Shown: positions 37,183-45,773 of the stretch, piece by piece
Numbering within the stretch: the first letter of the stretch is position 1
How the letters are laid out: every line of letters begins with the position of its first letter
DNA from: Agaribacillus sp965228415
Lineage (GTDB): Bacteria; Bacteroidota; Bacteroidia; Cytophagales; Cyclobacteriaceae
Assembly: GCA_965228415.1 (NCBI GenBank)
Contig: OZ245814.1
Location: 3,410,001-3,474,000, forward strand
Direction of reading: 5' to 3'
Length of the DNA stretch: 64,000 nucleotides
Notes under the pieces: model-generated
Database searches by the model: none
Told to the model about the DNA's origin: nothing
What the model saw: only the letters and a program-made list of their open reading frames with translations
Program-made: the position numbers and the translations under genes

Positions 37183-38424
37183 TTGAAAACACATAAAAGT
37201 TGCAAAATATCTCACACAAATCATTTAAATAACCTGGATATACCTCTTTCATCTTCCAAAAGCGAGAGTAATCGGGTTTTAATACTCAATGCCTTCAGCA
37301 AACCCCAAGCCACCATCGGCAACTTATCAGACGCCCGGGATACCCGTACCATGCAGCGTTTGCTCTCCAGCGAGGAAGAAATATTGGATGTGCTGGATGC
37401 TGGCACTACCATGCGGTTTCTCATTGCCTATCATGCCATTTCTCAAAGTAAAGTGACATTGACGGGCACCGAGCGAATGCAACAACGTCCGGTAAAAATC
37501 CTGGTAGATGCCTTAAAAGTCCTGGGTGCTGAAATCGAATATTTGGGTAAGCCTGGTTATCCGCCCATCCTTTTGAAACCTTTTCCCGGCCAAAAATCGA
37601 CGGCATTGGAAATCAGAGGAGATGTTAGCAGCCAGTATATTTCGGCCTTGCTGATGATCAGCCCTGTATTACCATCCGGGCTAAAGATTCATCTGACCGG
37701 AAAAATAATGAGCAAACCCTATATTGAAATGACACTATCTTTAATGGCTCATTATGGTATCAAGTATGACTGGCAAGGGAATACCATCCAGATAGAACCG
37801 CAAGCATATAAAGCGCTGGATTATACCATTGAATCAGATTGGTCCGGCGCAAGTTATTGGTTTGCTATGGTGGCGCTGGCCGAAAAGGCTGAAATTAAAC
37901 TTTTAAACCTCAGGGAAAAGTCGTTGCAGGGCGACAAGGCTATTGTAGCAATAATGGATCAACTTGGGGTATCGGGTCAATTCGAGGAAGACGGGATAGT
38001 ACTTTCGAAGAAAGAACATAAAAACCATGTCAACATTGATTTCAGCCATTGCCCGGACCTGGCGCAAACGGTAGCTGTTACCTGCGCTGCCAAAGGTATT
38101 GGCGGCACATTCAGAGGTTTGGAAAGTCTGAGAATAAAAGAAACAGACCGCATTGCAGCTTTGCAAAATGAATTAGCCAAAATTGGCGCGCAACTGACGG
38201 AGCCGGCACCTGGTGAATGGCAACTCATACCCGGCGCAAGCAGCAAGGAATATGAAAACTTAACATTTGAAACCTATGAAGATCATCGGATGGCTATGGC
38301 CCTGGCACCATTGGCGACACTGGGAAATGTGACCATAGAAGATCCGGTTGTGGTAGAAAAGTCCTACCCCGGGTTCTGGTCACACATGTCCATGGCAGGT
38401 TTTAAAGTTGAAATGGAAAATTGA
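37183..38424 (+). CDS. aroA: 3-phosphoshikimate 1-carboxyvinyltransferase (EPSP synthase)
   Basis: Sixth shikimate step: PEP plus shikimate-3-phosphate to EPSP. 413 residues, a short form usual in Bacteroidota. The two-domain fold is complete: IPLSSSKSESNRVLILNA at the N-terminus, DAGTTMRFL, QQRPVKILVDALKVLG, SSQYISALLM, ESDWSGASYW, KETDRIAALQNEL and YEDHRMAMALAP. The reading frame starts with TTG at 37183; no in-frame ATG precedes the conserved strand, so TTG is the likely start. The N-terminus lacks the ~10 extra residues of the E. coli protein. Confidence 0.94.
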   Translation: MKTHKSCKISHTNHLNNLDIPLSSSKSESNRVLILNAFSKPQATIGNLSDARDTRTMQRLLSSEEEILDVLDAGTTMRFLIAYHAISQSKVTLTGTERMQQRPVKILVDALKVLGAEIEYLGKPGYPPILLKPFPGQKSTALEIRGDVSSQYISALLMISPVLPSGLKIHLTGKIMSKPYIEMTLSLMAHYGIKYDWQGNTIQIEPQAYKALDYTIESDWSGASYWFAMVALAEKAEIKLLNLREKSLQGDKAIVAIMDQLGVSGQFEEDGIVLSKKEHKNHVNIDFSHCPDLAQTVAVTCAAKGIGGTFRGLESLRIKETDRIAALQNELAKIGAQLTEPAPGEWQLIPGASSKEYENLTFETYEDHRMAMALAPLATLGNVTIEDPVVVEKSYPGFWSHMSMAGFKVEMEN

Positions 38425-38505
38425 TTCTTTTACATTTTTTGGATCCTATTCACAATGTAAACTAACCAGGCTCTATCTGCCCGTTGGCCGTGTCATTTAA
38501 AACGA

Positions 38506-39087
38506 TTAATCCGATTTGGATAGCGAATAATTCAATAAATTATGTTCTTTTTTAAGGTTCTTCGAAAGATACACCTGCTTGATCAAACCAATTTTATTTG
38601 CATAAAAGTGATTGATTGTTTTTTGAGAATGTTTCCATTTCATTTGATAGTTGGCTGTGTTAAATGTGCCTACCGGGACACTTATCACGCTATCAATGCT
38701 TGTCATTCCAATATGCTGATCATTATTTTCATACAGTGTTTCTTCAAGCTGAATGCCAGAGAACATGATGTACCCGGAATTAAGATCAATTAAATACCCG
38801 GCGGAGTCTGTAACTATTCTTTTAAAAAAATAATTCTGACTTGAAGCCATAATATATCCCTTTTTGTCATTATTGAGGGATGAAACAGTATCAAGTACAC
38901 TTATAATCTCGTTCTCCAACTTTATAGTTTTGCCGGTAGCAAGATTGGTTTCGATCACTTCATAAACCCATCTGTTACCAACCTCCAGTTGAATGGCCTT
39001 ATCATATTTTGGGGGTGTTGGGCAAATGATTGAACCAGTATAGTTGCTACTCATTATAAACAACATTAACCGGAATAAAAACAACAT
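38506..39087 (-). CDS. Hypothetical exported protein
   Basis: 193 residues; not recognised. The N-terminus (MLFLFRLMLFIMSS) is hydrophobic and may be a short signal; internal ATGs at codons 8 and 12 leave the start uncertain. Thereafter a beta-rich domain with YEVIETNLATGKTIKLENE and GYIMASSQNYFFKRI, and SVISVPVGTFNTANYQMKWK, resembling DUF3108-type cell-envelope proteins in pattern only. It follows the tyrosinase gene on the same strand by 26 bp, so the two may be co-transcribed. Confidence 0.6.
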   Translation of the reverse strand: MLFLFRLMLFIMSSNYTGSIICPTPPKYDKAIQLEVGNRWVYEVIETNLATGKTIKLENEIISVLDTVSSLNNDKKGYIMASSQNYFFKRIVTDSAGYLIDLNSGYIMFSGIQLEETLYENNDQHIGMTSIDSVISVPVGTFNTANYQMKWKHSQKTINHFYANKIGLIKQVYLSKNLKKEHNLLNYSLSKSD

Positions 39088-39113
39088 ATTTTTGTAGCAA
39101 AATTACTAAAAAA

Positions 39114-40547
39114 TCATTCTATGGTAAATTTTTGATTCCTGATACTTCCGTCGTCCATGGTGATTTGCATAATGTAATATCCCTTATTAGGTGTTTTCAG
39201 CCTTATTCTATATTGTTGCTTCGATAATTTTATTATCGAAATTTTCATTTTTTTCCCTAAGATATCATAGATATCTATGGAATTGATGCCGGCGGTTGAT
39301 TGAATCATTAATTGCCCAACTGATGGATTGGGATAAACAGTAATATTATGTAATTCCGAAGAAATATCAGGTTTAGCCTTAATCCCATATACGTTGAACC
39401 GGCCAGAATATTTAAGTACTTCAGATGCTTTTAGCGAAGCCTGCAATTGATGATCCAGGTTTGTTCTTTCTGATAATGACGCCAACCTTGCGGTGGCCGT
39501 AGACTGATTAAACGAATTGCTATTAATCTGCGCATGAAATGTACTTCCATTTATGGCATTAAAACCTGGCTTGAGAAGAATACTTGAAGCTGACAAGACG
39601 TTGCACGTAGTACCAGAGGCCGTCAGAAAATCATTTTCCATTATTATTGTATTACTATATCTGTAGTTTTCTGTATTGGAAACAGTATAATTATTTAAGG
39701 AAACCTCACCATTTTCAGCATACCAAACTTTGCTATCCCTTGAGTCTATCCAATCATTCGGATTTACTCTCACCACATTCCCCGCGTCCGTGCTACCCTG
39801 ATATCCAATGAAGGTAAGCATATTTAATTGAGGGTCCGAATCATCGCTAAAATCAAGGGTCCCGCCATTCCATTGCTGCTCCACCCAATCATTCCATACT
39901 TTGTCAACCATACTATGATGAAGAAAGAATATAGGATCGGATGGTGAAAACATGGTAGCCATTGAACCTCCAACAAATCTATGTCCTGTATTGTGAGGGC
40001 CTGTTTCAAGATTAGACCGGTGGGTGGTAAAAACTATTAAGTCAACAATATTGTTGAGCTGGGTCTGGGTTGGTTGGGGTTCGAATGTATTAAAATTACG
40101 GGTATATTTGGCATTTGTTGATGGATTTGTCCAAACGTTTCCATCTATGTCGAAGCCGAAAAGCCCTGTGCTGCCACTACTATTATCTGCGAATAATGGT
40201 GAAGAGGGTGCCCAATCATCTGTCCAGTCCCAATACGGTAACGATACATTTGGATTTACTTCCTTTAACTTGTCCTCCAGATAAAGAATAAAAACCCTAT
40301 GCCAGGGAAGAAAGATATTGGAATTATGAATATGCTCATTAACAGGAGAAAGAGCAGCCAATCTACTATGTTCACTCGCCAGCGTTTGAGGGACGCTTCC
40401 ATTTAGGCCATTAACCGCCGCAACAAAATCTGTTTGCTCGGCAGAGGTCATTTCTCTCCATGGTTTCCTGATCGATTGCGCGTAGGTTGAATACATTAAA
40501 CCTATAGCAATAATTATTAGTAAAGTGTATCTGGTGATATTTCTCAT
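39114..40547 (-). CDS. Tyrosinase-family copper enzyme with T9SS sorting tail
   Basis: 477 residues: signal peptide (1-23), tyrosinase domain (about 30-260), and a C-terminal type A sorting domain (about 395-477: ITVYPNPSVGQL, DIYDILGKKM, final KFTIE). CuA histidines His74 and His83 (FLPWHRVFILYLE); CuB histidines His185, His189 (GPHNTGH) and His210/211 (FFLHHSMVD). The first CuA histidine is not certain (His60 or His72). Expected to be exported by Sec, then released or attached to the surface by type IX secretion, oxidising phenols. Between the two domains lies a 130-residue beta-rich stretch of unknown role. Confidence 0.9.
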   Translation of the reverse strand: MRNITRYTLLIIIAIGLMYSTYAQSIRKPWREMTSAEQTDFVAAVNGLNGSVPQTLASEHSRLAALSPVNEHIHNSNIFLPWHRVFILYLEDKLKEVNPNVSLPYWDWTDDWAPSSPLFADNSSGSTGLFGFDIDGNVWTNPSTNAKYTRNFNTFEPQPTQTQLNNIVDLIVFTTHRSNLETGPHNTGHRFVGGSMATMFSPSDPIFFLHHSMVDKVWNDWVEQQWNGGTLDFSDDSDPQLNMLTFIGYQGSTDAGNVVRVNPNDWIDSRDSKVWYAENGEVSLNNYTVSNTENYRYSNTIIMENDFLTASGTTCNVLSASSILLKPGFNAINGSTFHAQINSNSFNQSTATARLASLSERTNLDHQLQASLKASEVLKYSGRFNVYGIKAKPDISSELHNITVYPNPSVGQLMIQSTAGINSIDIYDILGKKMKISIIKLSKQQYRIRLKTPNKGYYIMQITMDDGSIRNQKFTIE

Positions 40548-41114
40548 TATGTTATGAATTGATTAATAGAAAAATACTTTTATGATTGTCTTGATAGCTT
40601 TTTGTTTTTGCCCGTTCGCCGGTGTAGTATCTGGAATTGAAGATGGCGTCGTAATGCTATTGCGACCTCCACTTCCAGAAATTTTTTCTTTACCCGAGTG
40701 CACTTAGTTCCTTTCCTGTGACCTTAAAAAGGAAATGACCGAAGTGTAAAAAAAGATCCTATAAAAACTTTTCTTTTCAGCTGGACTTCTACTTGTATGC
40801 GATCAACCTAATAACCAACAATTTATTACCAAGATAAAACCGTACAGTGACATATTAAGTCACTTAGAATTTTATTATTAAATTCTTTTCAAGGAATTGA
40901 AAAACTTGTATGAACCTGGTAACTTAATTGCCAACGCTAGACCGGAATAAACTAAAGTACATTAAAGATAAGGCAGCGGGACTATAATAAAATTTCAGGT
41001 CGCAGGATATGGAAGAACACGCTAAGTACGATCAAAAAAACGACCTGGAAACAGTTAAACTAAATCAATCTTTTCTCACTTGTTTTAGCTATTTTCAGTT
41101 TCTGGCACAGTCGA
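40548..41114. other. 567-bp intergenic region with a terminator-like hairpin
   Basis: Upstream of tyrosinase (minus strand) and downstream of the BtuF-like gene (also minus). At 40631-40687 a nested plus-strand hairpin is seen: outer CTGGAA/TTCCAG, inner GTCGTAAT-GCT-ATTGCGAC (one G-U), followed by ATTTTTT. No plus-strand gene precedes it. Otherwise AT-rich with no supported ORF. Confidence 0.45.
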
Positions 41115-41909
41115 TTAATTTAGTAATATTTTTAATTCCTGAAAATATGGTATGGCTTTTATCAACCTGCTTCCAAACCATGAAAACATTTCTCCATCTA
41201 CCATTAAAATTTTTGCGTCGGGACACAGCGTTTCAAATTCCGCCATATGCTGCGCCTTGAATGGATAGGGCTCCGACGATAAAAGTATCACCTCCGGATT
41301 GTGAGCCTTAATTTGATCGGCACTAAGTTCGGGATACCGGGTGTAATTATGCAGTACGTTGTTAAAACCACAGAGATTTAAGATCTCATGAATGTATGTC
41401 CCTGCTCCCACAGCCATATAGGGTTTCCTCCAGATAAAGTAAAGTACGCTTTTATTGGTAACCGGCTCAAAATTATTAAGCAGTTTGTCTATGTGATCTG
41501 TTATTCGATGAGCCTGGGATGACCGGTTACAGATTTGTCCAACTGCGGTTATCATCATTCGATTATCTTCCAGGTTGCTGATATCGCTCATCCACACCGG
41601 ATACAACCGCTTTAACTTTTCAATCCCTTCGCGATAATTTTCCTCTTTATTACCGATTATCAAATCGGGAGCCAGCTGTGCAATACGATCGAAATGGAAC
41701 CGCTTGGTACCGCCAACTTTAATCTTCGTCCGAACCAGCGGACCGGGGTGTATGCAAAATTTGGTAACACCTGCCAAGGCTTTTTCCAGTCCAAGTTCAA
41801 ATAACAATTCGGTTTGCGACGGCACCAGAGAAATTATGCGTTTGGGGTTTGCTGGAACATCAATCTTATTTCCCATTTGATCCGTAACCCACATACGATG
41901 GTCTTTCAT
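41115..41909 (-). CDS. BtuF-like helical-backbone metal/corrin-binding protein without signal peptide
   Basis: 264 residues from ATG 41909 (a GTG two codons earlier is possible). Fold and motifs are those of class III substrate-binding proteins: PKRIISLVPSQTELLFEL, the LAPDLIIGNKEEN strand-helix, the long linker helix, and PEVILLSSEPYPF. Unlike transporter-linked BtuF/FhuD it has no signal peptide or lipobox, so it should stay in the cytoplasm. No BtuCD genes are near. It is 17 bp downstream of a saccharopine dehydrogenase gene. Ligand (vitamin B12, siderophore, other) unknown. Confidence 0.8.
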   Translation of the reverse strand: MKDHRMWVTDQMGNKIDVPANPKRIISLVPSQTELLFELGLEKALAGVTKFCIHPGPLVRTKIKVGGTKRFHFDRIAQLAPDLIIGNKEENYREGIEKLKRLYPVWMSDISNLEDNRMMITAVGQICNRSSQAHRITDHIDKLLNNFEPVTNKSVLYFIWRKPYMAVGAGTYIHEILNLCGFNNVLHNYTRYPELSADQIKAHNPEVILLSSEPYPFKAQHMAEFETLCPDAKILMVDGEMFSWFGSRLIKAIPYFQELKILLN

Positions 41910-41926
41910 GTGCACATCGGTTTACT

Positions 41927-43264
41927 TCAGCATGTCATTTCCTTTTCAACTACCTTTATCCCTTCCTCCTCCAATACCTTTAATATAGGATCATAGATTT
42001 CCTTTGTAATAGGGATTTTTATGCCGGTAACACTTATTTTATTATTAAGTATCAGCTCCGCTGCAATACCCAATGGTAAGCCAACTGTTTTAGCCATGGC
42101 GGTATCTTCTGAATTTATTCCTTTGGCCACCATATACGAATGAATTTTACGCAGGTGGTCGCCATCCATGAAATCAAATTTATGCCACATGACAATCATG
42201 TCCTTGTCATCGGGGAGAATGGTCCATTTCTTTTTAAGTATATGTTCCAGAATTTGAGCTGGTGTTCCTTCCGTTAGGCCGATTACTTCATCATCAAACA
42301 ACCCAAGCCATCTCAACTTAAACATTTCCTCCCCTTCCAGGTCGAGACTCAGATAATGGGCCAGCTTTAATTCTACGGAATCCTGTGGGTTGTAAGACAA
42401 GAAAGAGTTGATAAATTGCCGATGGGTCATGTTTTCCACCCCATCCATTTTATAGCTATCATCCGTGGCGCCCAATTGCACAAAAACGTCCCATGCACGG
42501 CAGTAACCCGGGCGGCGAAAAGTACCGCGGTAAAGCGTTCTGATATTTTCCAAACCGTAAACTTTAAGGTATTTCAGCGAATCCCTGTTGGCATACCCTT
42601 CAAAAAGACCATATCCGGGGATTTCGACAATTTCGGTTCTTCTAAATAGGCGGTGATAGGGAATATACTTCAGTCTACCTTGCTGAATAAATTTCACCGT
42701 TCCGTTCCCGGCCATCACCACATTTCTGGGATTCCAGGTGAACTTGTATTTCCAGGGATTATTACCTTCCGACTCCGGCGCAATGAGACCGCCCGTAAAG
42801 GTTTCGAAATTTACCAGTTGATGGCCCTCTTCCCTGATATTGTTGATCACCTTCATCGCTGACATATGGTCAATCCCCGGATCAAGTCCGCATTCCATCA
42901 AAAATAATAGCCCCTTCTGTTTTACCGCAGTCTCCAGTTCTTTAAAATCATCGGACACGTAGGAGGCGGTAATCAGGTTTTTGCCAAACTTCAAACAGCT
43001 TTTTGCAACATGAATATGGAATGAGGCCGGGAGCATGGAAATCACAATATCGGCCTCACTTATTTCCTTATCTTTTTGGCTTTCATTGAAAACATCAAAA
43101 TGGATTCCTTTCAAGCCGGGCCTGGAGGGCAACTTTTCCTGCGCAAGACGCTGGTCATAATCCCCTACTACCAGTTCCCAATTATAAACCCCTACTTTTT
43201 TAATGAGGTATTTAATCAGAGAAGTCGATGACCTCCCGGCTCCCAATAGTAAAATTCTCTTCAT
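41927..43264 (-). CDS. Saccharopine dehydrogenase (glutamate-forming, Lys9/AASS type)
   Basis: 445 residues from ATG 43264, which places the Rossmann motif LLGAGRSS at the start; an upstream start would add eight residues. The length and the block ECGLDPGIDHMSAMKVI, GGLIAPESEGNNPWKYKFTW and RDSLKYLKVYG match yeast Lys9 and the C-terminal half of animal AASS rather than carboxynorspermidine dehydrogenase. Expected to split saccharopine to glutamate and aminoadipate semialdehyde, i.e. lysine breakdown. The lysine-ketoglutarate reductase partner is not in the window. Co-directional with the BtuF-like gene. Confidence 0.85.
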   Translation of the reverse strand: MKRILLLGAGRSSTSLIKYLIKKVGVYNWELVVGDYDQRLAQEKLPSRPGLKGIHFDVFNESQKDKEISEADIVISMLPASFHIHVAKSCLKFGKNLITASYVSDDFKELETAVKQKGLLFLMECGLDPGIDHMSAMKVINNIREEGHQLVNFETFTGGLIAPESEGNNPWKYKFTWNPRNVVMAGNGTVKFIQQGRLKYIPYHRLFRRTEIVEIPGYGLFEGYANRDSLKYLKVYGLENIRTLYRGTFRRPGYCRAWDVFVQLGATDDSYKMDGVENMTHRQFINSFLSYNPQDSVELKLAHYLSLDLEGEEMFKLRWLGLFDDEVIGLTEGTPAQILEHILKKKWTILPDDKDMIVMWHKFDFMDGDHLRKIHSYMVAKGINSEDTAMAKTVGLPLGIAAELILNNKISVTGIKIPITKEIYDPILKVLEEEGIKVVEKEMTC

Positions 43265-43320
43265 TTCATTATTTAATTTGAGGCGCAAATTATGCTATTT
43301 AGTTTTTTGCCACAAAATAT

Positions 43321-43349
43321 TTGGGAGAAATAAAATAGTGTTAAATTTA
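43321..43349 (+). promoter_or_regulatory. Promoter of cytidine deaminase gene
   Basis: TTG at 43321-43323, 18 nt, then TAAATTTA at 43342-43349, one base from the -7 consensus; about 21 bp before the ATG. The divergent saccharopine dehydrogenase has its own weak promoter-like sequence in the same 105-bp gap. Confidence 0.45.
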
Positions 43350-43369
43350 GTTACCCAAATCTTTTTACC

Positions 43370-43858
43370 ATGGCTAAAATCCTGCAGTTAAAAATTAACA
43401 TTGAAGTTGCAGAATCCATGGATGATTTGGATCAGCAGTGGCAAAGACTTATCCTCAAAGCCAAGGAAAGCAGTATCGGTGCCTATGCCCCATACTCTAA
43501 CTTTCATGTAGGAGCCGCAGCGCTATTAAATAATAATATTATCGTCACCGGCAATAACCAGGAAAACGCAGTGTATCCGGCAGGACTATGTGCGGAACGC
43601 GTTGCTTTATTTTCGGCAGCCACTCAATACCCCGCATACCCGGTAGAGCGAATAGCCATCGTGGCCCGAAAAAACAATACCGGAGAATTTCTTCCAGCCT
43701 CCCCCTGTGGAAGTTGCCGCCAGGTCATGAGCGAATACGAAACCAAAAGCAAGACCCCCATTCAGGTTTTGATATTTGCACCCGATAAAAACATCTATAT
43801 TATAAAAGGAACTGACAGTCTTCTACCTATCAAGTTTTCCAAAAACGATTTATCCTGA
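43370..43858 (+). CDS. cdd: Cytidine deaminase
   Basis: 162-residue zinc enzyme deaminating (deoxy)cytidine to (deoxy)uridine in pyrimidine salvage. Catalytic core CAERVALF (Cys and proton-shuttling Glu) and PCGSCRQVM (zinc cysteines), with the substrate strand YAPYSNFHVGAAALL. Homotetrameric short form as in Bacillus, with a 25-residue N-terminal extension. Single gene with own promoter; the noncoding gap before the downstream cluster is 467 bp. Confidence 0.94.
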   Translation: MAKILQLKINIEVAESMDDLDQQWQRLILKAKESSIGAYAPYSNFHVGAAALLNNNIIVTGNNQENAVYPAGLCAERVALFSAATQYPAYPVERIAIVARKNNTGEFLPASPCGSCRQVMSEYETKSKTPIQVLIFAPDKNIYIIKGTDSLLPIKFSKNDLS

Positions 43859-44325
43859 ATGAGCCTTAGCCTTTCATCGGCGTCAATGAAATCAGGCATC
43901 GCCACCTGTGGTTCAAGTACAAGGTAGTTATCTTAAAGTGTAACAACACCGTCATTTCCTCCTGACAAACATTGACCAGATCAGCAAAAAAGGAATTACA
44001 ATCCTTAATGTTTTACTGATGTAATAAAACAAGATGTTTATGATTGTTTGTCAATCACGTCAATAATAACTTTCAACCGAAATGAAAAAAGAACCGATTG
44101 CATATAAATCTTCTTTAGTGCTTAACAACGAGCAGGTGGAATTTAAAAGAGAGGTTTATTACTTGATAGAAAATACTAGTCGCTAAATAAGGAAAGTAAC
44201 AATCAACACTGTAAGATATTTTGGCTAGATCGGTTTTTTAGAATAAGATTTCAAAACTATTGAAAAAATATGTTTTGAATTAAATAGAGGGTTTGTGGTC
44301 CATTAATTATTACGGAAACTGGATA
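43859..44325. other. 467-bp leader region of the CheR-SiaABC-ABC cluster
   Basis: Holds the 34-codon ORF at 44082 and small inverted repeats: TGATTG-TTTGT-CAATCA near 44041-44057 and TTTCAA-AACTA-TTGAAA at 44249-44265. No consensus -7/-33 pair was found, so how the cluster is started is not clear. Confidence 0.4.
44082..44186 (+). CDS. Candidate small ORF, 34 aa, upstream of cheR
   Basis: ATG at 44082 to TAA at 44186. Reads MKKEPIAYKSSLVLN at the start and ends YYLIENTSR; charged, no membrane helix. ATG start and a sensible composition are the only support. It could be a leader peptide or a small protein of the cluster, or chance. Confidence 0.25.
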   Translation: MKKEPIAYKSSLVLNNEQVEFKREVYYLIENTSR

Positions 44326-45150
44326 ATGCATAACATTGAAATTACGGATTTAAAAAGATTAACCCAGCTGGTAAAAGATAACCACGGTTATGATTTTACA
44401 AATTATGCGATGTCTTCTTTCAGAAGGCGCGTCAATAGAATATTAGATCTTTACAACTTTTCATCAGTGAATGGCTTGATTGAAAAAATCAATGCCAGGC
44501 CGGCTTTTGTGGAAGAGGTGGTAAATGAAATCACAGTGAACGTGACGGAAATGTTTAGAGATCCTTCTTTCTGGAGGGAAGTCAGAGATCACATCATTCC
44601 CAATATATTATTGAATCACCAGAGTGTGAACGTGTGGCATGCCGGGTGCTCTTCGGGAGAGGAAGTTTTCTCCATGGCTATTTTGCTCCGGGAGATGGGA
44701 ATAGAGGGAAAGGTAAAGCTAATTGCTACCGATTTAGATAATTCTATTTTGGACAAGGCAAAAAAAGCAACCATTCCTATCAAAAACATGGAATTGAATG
44801 AAAAAAACTATATCCGATTTCAAGGCTCTGAAACATTATCAAAATATTATAAAGAAGAAAACGGGGTTGCGGTTTTAGATCCGACATTGATTGAAAACGT
44901 CTCGTTCAGGAAGCACGATCTGGTCCGGGGTGGAATTTTCAACAAATTCGATTTGGTGCTTTGCCGGAATGTTATGATTTACTTCAATCAAAATTTACAG
45001 AATGAAGTTCTTAAAAAACTGCACGAAAGCCTGTTTAAATATGGATATCTGATAATTGGATCCAAAGAGTCACTTATTTGGTGTGAAATAGCCAATAAAT
45101 TCATTGTGGTAAACAATGAAGAAAAGATCTATAAAAAGATCAGGGATTAA
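44326..45150 (+). CDS. cheR: CheR-type protein-glutamate O-methyltransferase
   Basis: 274 residues from ATG 44326 (an upstream TTG is rejected because the CheR N-terminal helix domain begins at ITDLKRLTQLV). All-helical N-domain (1-75), then the SAM-binding domain with VTEMFRDP (73-80), HAGCSSGEE (105-113) and CRNVMIYF (213-220). SAM-dependent methylation of glutamates on chemoreceptors is the known role. Here no MCP, CheA or CheW gene is present. First of nine plus-strand genes; cheB begins 28 bp after its stop. Confidence 0.9.
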   Translation: MHNIEITDLKRLTQLVKDNHGYDFTNYAMSSFRRRVNRILDLYNFSSVNGLIEKINARPAFVEEVVNEITVNVTEMFRDPSFWREVRDHIIPNILLNHQSVNVWHAGCSSGEEVFSMAILLREMGIEGKVKLIATDLDNSILDKAKKATIPIKNMELNEKNYIRFQGSETLSKYYKEENGVAVLDPTLIENVSFRKHDLVRGGIFNKFDLVLCRNVMIYFNQNLQNEVLKKLHESLFKYGYLIIGSKESLIWCEIANKFIVVNNEEKIYKKIRD

Positions 45151-45178
45151 GTATTGTAAAGTAGTTGGCGATTTAGGA

Positions 45179-45772
45179 ATGAGCAAATATAAATTAGACA
45201 ATACTTACAGGGCCATCGTATTGGGAGGTTCCGCTGGGAGCTTTCAGGGAATTACAAAGATTTTATCCAGTATCCCTGATAGCTTTGAATTACCCATAAT
45301 TATGTGCCTGCATCGATTAAAACATGTGAGAAACGGATTTGTGGAAGCTTTGTCGATCAAAAGTACCAAACCCGTAACTGAACCCTATGATAAAGAAAAA
45401 CTAAAAAAAGGAAAAGTGTATTTAGCGCCGTCAAATTATCATTTATGTGTAGAGTTAGGAAACAGTTTCTCCCTAAGCACTGAGGAAATGGTTAATAACT
45501 CCAGGCCATCCATAGACATTACCCTGGAAACGGCGGCATATAGTTATAAAAAAAGACTAATTGGCATATTATTATCCGGCGCTAACAAAGATGGGGCATT
45601 GGGTATGAAAGCCATTAAAGATAACGGGGGGCTTACGATAGTTCAGGATCCCGATGAATGCATGATTAAGACCATGCCGGAATCTGCATTGCAAGCCACA
45701 ACCATTGACCATGTTTTAAAGGTGACGGAAATTATTGAATTTTTAATTGAGTTAGACAAAAACTATAAATAG
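45179..45772 (+). CDS. cheB: Stand-alone CheB-type methylesterase
   Basis: 197 residues from ATG 45179, preceded by AGGA. Only the catalytic CheB domain is present; the receiver domain that normally gates it is absent. The triad is intact: Ser18 (GGSAGS), His45 (CLHR), Asp138 (GANKDGA); DGALGMKAIKDNGG follows the Asp as in CheB. It hydrolyses methyl-glutamate or deamidates Gln in chemoreceptors in known systems. An in-frame TTG/GTG-type extension overlapping cheR is rejected. The next gene starts 1 nt after its stop codon. Confidence 0.88.
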   Translation: MSKYKLDNTYRAIVLGGSAGSFQGITKILSSIPDSFELPIIMCLHRLKHVRNGFVEALSIKSTKPVTEPYDKEKLKKGKVYLAPSNYHLCVELGNSFSLSTEEMVNNSRPSIDITLETAAYSYKKRLIGILLSGANKDGALGMKAIKDNGGLTIVQDPDECMIKTMPESALQATTIDHVLKVTEIIEFLIELDKNYK

Positions 45773-45773
45773 T

